Source: JAJVID01 sp035275345 (lineage in GTDB: Bacteria; Acidobacteriota; Blastocatellia; RBC074). From it: a stretch of 7,257 bases of DNA. The translations under genes were made by a program, and so were the position numbers. The DNA lies in the NCBI GenBank assembly GCA_035275345.1, contig DATEMY010000032.1:1-7257 (forward strand). The letters are read 5' to 3'. Below, piece by piece: positions 1 to 5,208 of the stretch (positions are counted from its first letter, which is position 1; the number at the start of each line of letters is the position of its first letter). The notes under the pieces were generated by a model that was not told the origin of the DNA, made no database searches, and worked only from the letters and a program-made list of their open reading frames with translations.

Positions 1-1
1 A

Positions 2-5
2 CTAG
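2..5. repeat. Left target-site duplication CTAG
   Basis: CTAG flanks the left inverted repeat and is repeated at 1435-1438 outside the right one. A 4-bp YTAR-type duplication is usual for IS701 insertions. The pre-insertion site would read A-CTAG-CGCCGG. Confidence 0.8.
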
Positions 6-19
6 TACTACAGTTGCAG
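6..19 (+). repeat. Left terminal inverted repeat of the IS701-type element
   Basis: TACTACAGTTGCAG matches the reverse complement of 1421-1434 at 13 of 14 positions, the mismatch being C17. Counting the palindromic CTAG outside, the mirrored match reaches 18 bp. The transposase frame opens 11 bp further in. Confidence 0.9.
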
Positions 20-29
20 ATATTGACAT

Positions 30-1268
30 GTGATAATTTCACGATCAATCTTTATGAAGATCGTGATGAAAGCAAAACAAACTGACACTGAAGCCGCTGT
101 CGAACAGGCGCGACAATGGGCTGATGAACTGGGAGAGATTGCAGAACTGATCAGTGACCGTTTCTCACGCGCCGAAGCGCGAGAGCGGGCTGTAAATTAT
201 CTGCGTGGACTCCTGAGTCCTGTAGAGCGAAAGAATAGTTGGCAGCTTGCCGAGGAGGCTGGAGACGAGACTCCATATGCGACGCAACATCTGCTTGGAC
301 GAGCGGTGTGGAGCGCGGATGAAGTTCGCGATGACCTGCGCGACTACGTCGTGAAGCACTTGGGCCGTGAAGATGGAGTATTGGTGGTTGATGAGACGGG
401 CTTTTTGAAGAAAGGGATCAAGAGCGCTGGCGTTCAGCGGCAATATTCCGGGACGGCAGGACGTATCGAGAATTGTCAGATCGGAGTATTTCTCGCCTAT
501 GTGGGCCGAGAGGGGCGGACCTTTTTGGATCGCGAATTGTATTTGCCGCAATCCTGGGCTGAGGACCAGGAGCGGAGGGCGGAGGCTGGGGTTCCGCCGG
601 AAGTGAAGTTCGCCACCAAACCGGCGCTCTCGCGAAAGATGATTGAACGCGCCCAACAAGCCGGAGTGCCTTTTCAATGGGTGACAGGTGATGAGGTTTA
701 TGGCAACGACTCTCAAATGCGCAGGTGGCTGGAAGGGCGGAAGATATATTACGTACTGGCAGTTTCATCCCAGTATCAAGTGTTCTACGAAGGGAGGCGG
801 CGATGGGCGGCGGAGATCGCCACGCTGCTAGGGCAAAAGGAGTGGAAGAGGCTAAGCGCTGGGGCCGGAGCAAAGGGAGAGCGCCTCTACGATTGGGCGC
901 TGTTGCCGCTGGGGGAGGTGGACGAAGAACGACAGCGATGGTTGTTATTTCGGCGGAGCATCAGCGATCCAACAGACCTGGCCTACTATGTAGTGTCAGC
1001 GCCGAAGAGGACCTCGCTCGAAGTCATGGTCAAGGTAGCTGGCGCGCGATGGGCGATTGAAGAGAGTTTTGAGAGCGCCAAAGGCGAAGTCGGACTGGAT
1101 CAGTATGAGGTGCGTAGCTGGGGTGGGTGGTATCGCCATATCACGCTGGCTATGTTTGCCCACGCTTACCTGACTGTAGTGCGTGCGCGGGCCGTGGCCC
1201 GATCAAACGCGGGGTTTGAAAAAAAGACCGGACGACACGCGCCGAAGCGGAAGAACTCATACCGCTAA
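30..1268 (+). CDS. IS701-family DDE transposase, main frame (lacks its C-terminus unless -1 frameshifted)
   Basis: This is a cut-and-paste transposase with an RNase H-like DDE catalytic core. Numbering from the GTG at 30 (412 aa), the first acidic residue is D121 in VLVVDETGFLKKG, followed by the QYSG motif at 139-141. The second is D221 in VTGDEVYG. The third is E344 in the block WAIEESFESAKGEVGL, followed by YEVRSW at 359-364. These blocks in this order are typical of IS701. The start is uncertain: ATG54 and ATG66 are also in frame, none has a convincing Shine-Dalgarno, and ATG66 gives the N-terminus most like the family. The frame stops at TAA 1266-1268 after a tail that does not look like the family. 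The expected C-terminal block (IPLTVPEVRRL and the WSRWRRKHQARA region) is encoded in the -1 frame just downstream. The family is certain; whether a full-length protein is made is not. Confidence 0.93.
   Translation: MIISRSIFMKIVMKAKQTDTEAAVEQARQWADELGEIAELISDRFSRAEARERAVNYLRGLLSPVERKNSWQLAEEAGDETPYATQHLLGRAVWSADEVRDDLRDYVVKHLGREDGVLVVDETGFLKKGIKSAGVQRQYSGTAGRIENCQIGVFLAYVGREGRTFLDRELYLPQSWAEDQERRAEAGVPPEVKFATKPALSRKMIERAQQAGVPFQWVTGDEVYGNDSQMRRWLEGRKIYYVLAVSSQYQVFYEGRRRWAAEIATLLGQKEWKRLSAGAGAKGERLYDWALLPLGEVDEERQRWLLFRRSISDPTDLAYYVVSAPKRTSLEVMVKVAGARWAIEESFESAKGEVGLDQYEVRSWGGWYRHITLAMFAHAYLTVVRARAVARSNAGFEKKTGRHAPKRKNSYR
1220..1226 (+). promoter_or_regulatory. Candidate -1 ribosomal frameshift site (A AAA AAG) joining the transposase frames
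   Basis: Read in the main frame the heptamer is A AAA AAG, a classical bacterial -1 slippery sequence (the type used in E. coli dnaX). It sits at the 5' edge of the 1220-1265 overlap in which both frames are open. A G-rich stretch, GGGG at 1211-1214, lies 5 bases upstream and could act as an internal Shine-Dalgarno stimulator. Downstream, AGCGG (1246-1250) can pair with CCGCT (1262-1266), but this 5-bp stem is weak. IS701 elements normally have a single uninterrupted frame, so a one-base deletion from an A8 run is the main alternative. Confidence 0.45.
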
Positions 1269-1432
1269 CAGTGCCGGAAGTGCGTCGCCTGATCTGGAGG
1301 TTGGTATGGAGAGAGAGTCCTGCGCCGGAACAGGTCGTAAAGTGGTCCCGATGGCGACGGAAACATCAGGCGCGGGCGAAACGTGCGCATTACAAGCGCA
1401 CCGCAGCGCAGCAGAAAAAACTACAACTGTAG
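1220..1432 (+). CDS. Transposase C-terminal segment in the -1 frame
   Basis: This frame lies one base back from the main transposase frame. It is open only from 1220, because a TGA in this frame sits at 1217-1219, and it ends at TAG 1430-1432. It encodes a 68-residue tail after two lysines, containing EELIPLTVPEVRRLIWRLVW and then a strongly basic stretch with WSRWRRKHQARAKR. That is the conserved end of IS701-family transposases, so it belongs to the same gene. Fused at the A-run, the product would be about 467 aa counted from the GTG at 30, at the upper end of the usual family size. No start codon or ribosome binding site suggests separate translation. The stop codon is inside the right inverted repeat. 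It is made only if ribosomes slip at 1220-1226 or if the sequence lacks one A by mutation or base-calling error. Confidence 0.8.
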   Translation, partial: KKDRTTRAEAEELIPLTVPEVRRLIWRLVWRESPAPEQVVKWSRWRRKHQARAKRAHYKRTAAQQKKLQL

Positions 1433-1434
1433 TA
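1421..1434 (-). repeat. Right terminal inverted repeat of the IS701-type element
   Basis: CTACAACTGTAGTA is the reverse complement of the left end with one mismatch. It contains the TAG stop (1430-1432) of the -1 transposase frame, so coding sequence and recombination site overlap. Confidence 0.9.
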
Positions 1435-1438
1435 CTAG
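1435..1438. repeat. Right target-site duplication CTAG
   Basis: CTAG directly outside the right inverted repeat matches 2-5. It marks the right border of the insertion. Confidence 0.8.
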
Positions 1439-1558
1439 CGCCGGGTTAGTGGAAATGGAATTCCTGTGGCGATCACCATCTTGCCATTCGTTGTTGGAAG
1501 TATCTCAATAGCTGCAGCCTTCTTTTTCCTTGAACATCGGAGCGCTTCAAACCGATGA
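1439..1558 (+). pseudogene. Possible C-terminal remnant of a membrane transporter
   Basis: The frame starting at 1439 reads through 39 residues to TGA at 1556-1558. It contains a continuous hydrophobic stretch (from PVAITILPFVVGS through IAAAFFFL) followed by a charged, polar end (EHRSASNR). That layout, one membrane helix and a short basic tail, is what the last helix of an MFS-type permease looks like. The codon directly upstream in this frame is TAG (1436-1438), lying in the CTAG target, so the frame was already broken before the element landed, or it is only a small ORF. From GTG 1466 it would be a 30-aa hydrophobic peptide with a weak GGA upstream. Family assignment is a guess. Confidence 0.25.
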
Positions 1559-1581
1559 CACATCTGGGAACGCCCTATAAT
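1555..1581 (+). promoter_or_regulatory. Possible sigma-70-type promoter for the protease gene
   Basis: A perfect TATAAT at 1576-1581 has ATGACA at 1555-1560 upstream (5/6 match to TTGACA), with a 15-bp spacer that is shorter than ideal. A transcript from here would have a leader of roughly 155 nt before the protease ATG. This is motif matching only. Confidence 0.35.
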
Positions 1582-1729
1582 TTCCGCGAAATATTACCCA
1601 TCTCTTTCCCACTATCTGGTGAAGAACATGTGCGAATAGCAGTGGCGCGGGAGATGTAAGTTAACGCCATCGATCGCCGCTTAATATTCCAAGCCCCCAA
1701 TTAACTGCTACTCAATCAGTAACAACTAC

Positions 1730-1735
1730 AGGAGA
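1730..1735 (+). promoter_or_regulatory. Ribosome binding site of the protease gene (AGGAGA)
   Basis: AGGAGA lies 8 bases before the ATG at 1744. It is the clearest Shine-Dalgarno in the window and fixes the protease start, which is also the start of a clean signal peptide. Confidence 0.85.
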
Positions 1736-1743
1736 AGTCTAAC

Positions 1744-3105
1744 ATGAAAAGTAAAACTCTTTGGATTACGATGTTCTGTCTTGCGTTGGTGGCGGCCATG
1801 ACCATCATCGGCGGCGCAAGATTGTCGGCGCGGGCAAAGCAAAGGCCTGCTGATTCCCCGGCCGAAAGCGCGCAGCAGGACCTCAAAAAAGCTCACCCAA
1901 TAGCCGATAAGATCGATCCCGAAACGTTGGCGATCATGCGACGACAGGAAGCGTTCACCCCTGCCATTGCTGCTCTGTACGAAGCGATTGGTAAGTTCAC
2001 GGACTCAGGCTTTGCCAGCATCGCTTTCGAGGATGACGGCCTGGCGCTGTATTGGAAGGGGGAACTGCCTACCGAGATAATCGCCGCCTTAAGCGTAGCG
2101 CGCGAGTTCGGTCCAGTAGAGATCAAGCCGGCCCCGTTCTCGTTGGCCGAGATGGAGGCCGAGGCCACGAAGATCGAAAGTAACATGAAGGCGCTCGGCC
2201 GCGGCGACATTCAATCGATTGTCGCAAGATACGACGGTAGCGGATTGAACATCGAACGGATGCCTTTCGAGGTCGCCGAAAACGTGTCGTTGGCGAGAAC
2301 AAGGGCCGGCAAGAAAGCCTTGCGGTCAGCCGAGCAGGTTCTCGCCGGCCTTGATCTGCGTGTTCCGATTCACGTCAGCACAGCCGAAAAACCGGTTAAG
2401 CTGATGGTGGACCGATTTCATGACAATCCCGCATGGAATGGAGGCGGATATTTCGAATCAAGAAGAAACAATGTGGTCAGGGGACGGTGCACTACGGGTT
2501 TTGGAATAAGATTCCAAAACCGAACCTGGGTATTGACAGCAGCGCATTGCGCCACTGCCCCGGATGTCGCCTACCAAGGGTGCAACTCGGACCCTTATGT
2601 TCTGCCTCCAACCCAACCCTGTACTGGGCGGCCGAGGATGGGACCTGTGACCCGACAACATGACGAACACGACTTAATCCTGATCGACGCTCCAGGCTAC
2701 CACAGGATGTTCGACAATCCACAACCCCCTGACGGCCATCCCTGGAAAAATGTCTATGGAGCGGAAGGGTGGACTTACGGCAAATTGCTCTGTCAATCCG
2801 GCGCAAGGAGCGGCGTTATCTGTGGGATCAGAACCGGCAATAGAATCCCCTGGACCATGCCATTTCCAGGCGATTCCGATGGCGATTGGGGTTACACTAT
2901 TCGCAACTTGACTGAAGCAATTCAAATCAACGGGCAAATCGCCGGCCAACCTGGCGACAGCGGGGGACCTGTTTTCTCGCTACTTGGTGACGGAGTGATC
3001 GCCAAGGGAACCGTAACAGGCGGCGACCTCGGTAGCTACCTGGTATTCTCAGGATGGGAAAATGTAAGCGCCGTATACCCGGGAGTTGTTCCTGTAACTC
3101 CTTGA
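1744..3105 (+). CDS. Secreted S1-family (chymotrypsin-fold) serine protease with N-terminal prodomain
   Basis: This is a 453-aa exported endopeptidase precursor. The signal peptide is clear: K2 and K4, a hydrophobic core at about 6-24, and a likely cut after A29-R30-A31. Residues 32 to about 235 look like a propeptide. They contain LYWKGELP (102-109) and a PAPFSLAEMEAEA stretch (129-141) resembling prodomains of actinobacterial secreted trypsin-like proteases. The catalytic domain follows. H268 lies in VLTAAHC, D310 in HDLILID and S406 in GQPGDSGGP, so the triad is complete and correctly ordered. Six cysteines (249, 269, 280, 293, 350, 360) fall in three natural pairs; C249-C269 matches the conserved disulfide around the catalytic histidine. 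Six residues before S406, where trypsin has its specificity Asp, an ungapped count finds A400, so Arg/Lys specificity is not supported. Substrate and physiological role are unknown. The gene is monocistronic and converges on the ABC exporter gene, 79 bp away. Confidence 0.9.
   Translation: MKSKTLWITMFCLALVAAMTIIGGARLSARAKQRPADSPAESAQQDLKKAHPIADKIDPETLAIMRRQEAFTPAIAALYEAIGKFTDSGFASIAFEDDGLALYWKGELPTEIIAALSVAREFGPVEIKPAPFSLAEMEAEATKIESNMKALGRGDIQSIVARYDGSGLNIERMPFEVAENVSLARTRAGKKALRSAEQVLAGLDLRVPIHVSTAEKPVKLMVDRFHDNPAWNGGGYFESRRNNVVRGRCTTGFGIRFQNRTWVLTAAHCATAPDVAYQGCNSDPYVLPPTQPCTGRPRMGPVTRQHDEHDLILIDAPGYHRMFDNPQPPDGHPWKNVYGAEGWTYGKLLCQSGARSGVICGIRTGNRIPWTMPFPGDSDGDWGYTIRNLTEAIQINGQIAGQPGDSGGPVFSLLGDGVIAKGTVTGGDLGSYLVFSGWENVSAVYPGVVPVTP
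2497..2521. repeat. Perfect 11-bp inverted repeat with 3-base loop inside the protease gene
   Basis: GGTTTTGGAAT (2497-2507), AAG, ATTCCAAAACC (2511-2521) forms an uninterrupted 11-bp stem. It encodes the segment just before the catalytic histidine (GFGIRFQNR). There is no T-tract after it, so it is not an obvious terminator. It could be chance or a translation-modulating hairpin. Confidence 0.7.
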
Positions 3106-3134
3106 TGCGCTCAGGAAACTACAGTCCACTTTAT

Positions 3135-3190
3135 CTGTGAACCTTCGGTAAAAAAGGTTGAAGCCCAAGATTATCGCTGAAGGTTCACAG
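3135..3190. repeat. 12-bp inverted repeat between the convergent protease and exporter genes
   Basis: CTGTGAACCTTC (3135-3146) is mirrored exactly by GAAGGTTCACAG (3179-3190), with a 32-base loop. The right arm contains the stop codon of the minus-strand exporter gene (3185-3187). AAGGTT at 3154-3159 can also pair with AACCTT at 3140-3145, giving a smaller alternative 6-bp hairpin with an 8-base loop. The position suggests a bidirectional terminator or 3'-end stabiliser. However, neither strand has a T-tract directly after the 12-bp stem, and the only T-run (minus strand, opposite 3150-3155) lies in the loop. Confidence 0.6.
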
Positions 3191-4975
3191 CCTCCTGACC
3201 TGCCGCTGGTAAAGCCGGTAATAGCGACCTCTCCGCTCCAGCAGTTGCTCGTGCGTCCCCTGTTCGATCACACAGCCGTTTTTCAGAACCAGTATCAGGT
3301 CGAATTTTTCCATCGCGGCGAAATGGTGCGCGATGACCAGCGTGGTCTTGCCCTGCTGCAATCGTTCCAGGGCGTGGTGAATAAAGACTTCTGATTCGGC
3401 GTCCACGGCCGAAGTAGGCTCGTCGAGGATCAGCGCCGATGGGCGCTTGATGATCGCGCGCGCCAGGCAGACGCGCTGGCGCTGTCCCCCGGAAAGCGTC
3501 GCGCCGCGCTCTCCGATGATCGTGTCGTAATCTTCCGGCAACGATGCGATGAAGTCGTGGGCGTAGGCCTGACGCGCGGCCTCGACGACCTCTTCCCGCG
3601 AAGCCTCCGGTTTGCCGTAAGCGATGTTTTCGCTGATCGAAACGCCGAAGAGGATCGAATCCTGCAGCACGATGCCGATTTCGCGGCGCAAACTTTCACG
3701 GCTGTAACGTCTGATATCCACACCGTCAACCCTGATCTCGCCCGAGCGCGCGTCGTAAAACCGGAGCAGCAGACTGGCGATGGTTGATTTGCCGGAGCCT
3801 GACGGGCCGACCAATGCGACGCGCTGCCCCGGAGCGATGGCGAATGAAACGTCATCCAGCACCTTCCTGCCGTTTCCATAATCGAACGAGACGCGATCGA
3901 AGACGATCTCGCCTTTGAGCCGCGGCGCTGCGATCGCCGAAGCGTCGTCGCGCCCTTCAGGCTCCGTCTCGAAGATCTCCTGAATGCGTCGCGCGCTGAC
4001 CATCGCGCGCGAGTATCGCGTCGAGAGCTTGGCCAGATTGCGCAGCGGTTTGTACATATCGTTCAGATAAGCGGTGAAGATCAGCACATCGCCGGGCGTC
4101 ATTTCGCCGCCGAGCGCCAGCAGCGCGCCGAGAAGCACGGTCGCCCACAATCCGGCGGCCTTGATCAATTCGAGCAAGCGCATCCCCCCCGCGGCCAATC
4201 GTTCGGCTTCAATTCCCTGCTCCAGCGTGAGCGCGCTTTCGGTATCGAACCGTTCCTGCTCATACCTTTCACGCCCGTAAGCCTTGACCAGCGGAACCGA
4301 GGTCAAGACCTCGGTCACGCGCGCCGCGATCATTCCTTCGCGCTCGCGCTGCTTTCTGGCGGCGATCTTGAGCCGCCGGTAGATTGAAGCGAGCGAATAA
4401 AAAAGGACCGGAAGAGTCGAGAGCGCGACCAGGCTGAGTTTCCAATTGAGCAGAAACATGATCACGAACATCCCTACGACTGTCAGCAGATGAGAAGCCG
4501 CCATCATGACCGATTCGGCGAAGGCGTCTTTCAAGACTTCGGTCTCGGTCGTGACTCGGTTGAGCAACTCGCCCGACCGCGCGCGATTGTGGAAGTAGAG
4601 CGACAGTCCTTGCAGATGGGAGAAGAGTTCCCGCCTCAGGATGTGGGCCAGTTGATAGCCGACACGCGAGGTTTGATAAAGCAGAAAGTAATCAAACAGG
4701 CTCTTGGCGGCTGCGAACAAGACAACGCCGAGCGATATCACGAAGACGGCGGTGGACTTGCCTCGAGCCATCAGACCGCTCAGCCACGCGAGCGAAGGCG
4801 GAAGCGGTTTGTCCAGCAGGATGTAATCGAAGATGATCTTCAGCGGCCACGGCGCGAGCAGTTCCATCAGCGTGAAGCCGAAGATGCACAAAAGAGCCGT
4901 CACCATGCTGCGGCGCATCTCCCATAGATGCGCGCCGACGATTTCACGGACGTTGGGCGACTGCTGTTTCGACAT
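3185..4975 (-). CDS. ABC exporter, fused membrane and ATPase domains (MsbA-like, type IV fold)
   Basis: This is a 596-aa half-transporter that should work as a homodimer in the inner membrane, using ATP to export or flip a hydrophobic or amphipathic substrate. Membrane segments are visible at roughly 24-45, 75-98, 153-175, 178-198, 270-290 and 293-311. The ATPase domain follows, with A-loop Y366, Walker A GPSGSGKST (390-398), Q-loop Q438, signature LSGGQ (494-498), Walker B ALILDEP (514-520) with catalytic E519, D-loop SAVD (522-525) and H-loop H550. All catalytic residues are present and the length is normal for MsbA-type exporters. The ATG at 4975 starts a natural N-terminus but has no clear Shine-Dalgarno; a possible promoter ends about 20 bases upstream. 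It follows a glycosyltransferase and a deacetylase-like gene on the same strand, so the cargo is probably a lipid-linked glycan or glycosylated metabolite. That is inferred from context; lipid A export is not shown. Confidence 0.93.
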   Translation of the reverse strand: MSKQQSPNVREIVGAHLWEMRRSMVTALLCIFGFTLMELLAPWPLKIIFDYILLDKPLPPSLAWLSGLMARGKSTAVFVISLGVVLFAAAKSLFDYFLLYQTSRVGYQLAHILRRELFSHLQGLSLYFHNRARSGELLNRVTTETEVLKDAFAESVMMAASHLLTVVGMFVIMFLLNWKLSLVALSTLPVLFYSLASIYRRLKIAARKQREREGMIAARVTEVLTSVPLVKAYGRERYEQERFDTESALTLEQGIEAERLAAGGMRLLELIKAAGLWATVLLGALLALGGEMTPGDVLIFTAYLNDMYKPLRNLAKLSTRYSRAMVSARRIQEIFETEPEGRDDASAIAAPRLKGEIVFDRVSFDYGNGRKVLDDVSFAIAPGQRVALVGPSGSGKSTIASLLLRFYDARSGEIRVDGVDIRRYSRESLRREIGIVLQDSILFGVSISENIAYGKPEASREEVVEAARQAYAHDFIASLPEDYDTIIGERGATLSGGQRQRVCLARAIIKRPSALILDEPTSAVDAESEVFIHHALERLQQGKTTLVIAHHFAAMEKFDLILVLKNGCVIEQGTHEQLLERRGRYYRLYQRQVRRL

Positions 4976-4994
4976 CTGGTTCAGGATATGTTCA

Positions 4995-5023
4995 AAAATA
5001 AGTCGGTCACTTGACTCTGTTAA
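4995..5023 (-). promoter_or_regulatory. Possible promoter of the ABC exporter gene
   Basis: On the minus strand TTAACA (5023-5018; 5/6 match to TTGACA) is followed after exactly 17 bp by TATTTT (5000-4995; 4/6 match to TATAAT). The -10 box is 19 bases before the exporter ATG, leaving a very short leader. It lies between the large inverted repeat and the exporter, so the exporter may be transcribed separately from the upstream genes. Motif evidence only. Confidence 0.35.
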
Positions 5024-5044
5024 GTATGAGATGTTTAAGCCCGA

Positions 5045-5208
5045 TTCACCGCAGAGGCGCCGCAGAACGCGGAGGTAACGCAGAGAGAAGCGCAGAAGAA
5101 TAGAAAGAGTGGAACAGGAAACTTCTCTGATACTTTCTCTTCCTTTCTCATACTCTCTCTTCCTTTCTCTGCGTTACCTCCGCGTTCTGCGGCGCCTGCG
5201 GCGGTGAA
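5045..5208. repeat. Large imperfect inverted repeat with CGCAGAG-type heptamers in the deacetylase-exporter gap
   Basis: The left arm (5045-5086) and right arm (5166-5208) are reverse complements over about 42 bp. They share a perfect 32-bp core (5055-5086 with 5166-5197) and an 8-bp end block TTCACCGC, separated by a small indel (AG versus CGC). The spacer is 79 bp. The left arm and its continuation are built from degenerate heptamers CGCRGAR, starting at 5050, 5061, 5068, 5079 and 5091. The right end stops one base before the deacetylase stop codon (5209-5211), so a minus-strand transcript enters the stem at once after termination of translation. CGCAGAG-rich intergenic repeats of this look are common in Acidobacteria and other environmental genomes (recollection, not checked). 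Roles could be 3'-end protection, attenuation before the exporter, or a dispersed element. Confidence 0.9.
5130..5169. repeat. Two tandem 20-bp pyrimidine-rich units inside the inverted-repeat loop
   Basis: ATACTTTCTCTTCCTTTCTC (5130-5149) is followed directly by ATACTCTCTCTTCCTTTCTC (5150-5169), 19/20 identical. The plus strand is almost pure pyrimidine, and the opposite half of the loop (5083-5120) is purine-rich, so the two partly complement each other and extend the stem imperfectly. The second unit overlaps the right-arm core by four bases. It is an expansion-prone low-complexity tract, too short and irregular for a CRISPR array. Confidence 0.85.

Larger units (their letters stand above)
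6..1434 (+). mobile_element. Complete IS701-family insertion sequence (1429 bp)
   Basis: The element is bounded by inverted repeats: TACTACAGTTGCAG at 6-19, and 1421-1434, whose reverse complement is TACTACAGTTGTAG (13/14 identical). Directly outside are CTAG at 2-5 and CTAG at 1435-1438. IS701-family elements are about 1.4-1.5 kb, carry one DDE transposase and duplicate a 4-bp target of the YTAR type, so size, ends, target and gene all agree. CTAG is itself a palindrome, so it could formally belong to the inverted repeats, but the family rule favours a target duplication. Almost the whole element is coding: the transposase reading frames span 30-1432. Intact ends and a surviving duplication suggest a fairly recent insertion. 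Whether it is active depends on the frame break near the transposase C-terminus. Confidence 0.93.
1439..1743 (+). other. 305-bp gap between the insertion sequence and the protease gene
   Basis: No intact gene is convincing here on either strand. The first 120 bp encode a short hydrophobic frame that may be the end of a decayed transporter gene. Next comes a TATAAT box at 1576-1581, about 160 bp before the protease start, and a strong Shine-Dalgarno at 1730-1735. The stretch 1590-1725 is relatively AT-rich and shows no clear hairpin or terminator. It is best read as the 5' regulatory region and untranslated leader of the protease. Confidence 0.6.

Noticed and set aside
23..37. TTGACA at 23-28 and GATAAT at 32-37 just inside the IS left end, as a transposase promoter
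   Set aside because: The two boxes are only 3 bp apart, and no good -10 lies 16-18 bp after TTGACA or good -35 before GATAAT.
165..873. Long antisense open frames opposite the transposase
   Set aside because: They lie wholly inside a clear transposase gene and their translations are low-complexity and resemble no family I recognise; shadow frames.
3135..3190. Classical Rho-independent terminator between the protease and exporter genes
   Set aside because: The stem is AT-containing with a 32-base loop and is not followed by a T-tract on either strand; kept only as an inverted repeat.
3430..3879. 149-codon minus-strand open frame within the exporter ATPase domain
   Set aside because: It is another frame of the same strand covering the Walker A to signature region, whose true frame has every ABC motif; the alternative is Ser/Arg-rich noise.
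4183..4190. C7 run in the exporter gene as a possible frameshift error
   Set aside because: The exporter frame and its motifs continue correctly on both sides.
4490..4927. 145-codon plus-strand open frame opposite the exporter membrane domain
   Set aside because: It is antisense to a well-supported gene, is Gln/Arg-rich, and has no recognisable motif.
5050..5205. CRISPR array, because of repeated short units
   Set aside because: Units are heptamers or contiguous 20-mers with no uniform unique spacers, and the main symmetry is a single large inverted repeat.
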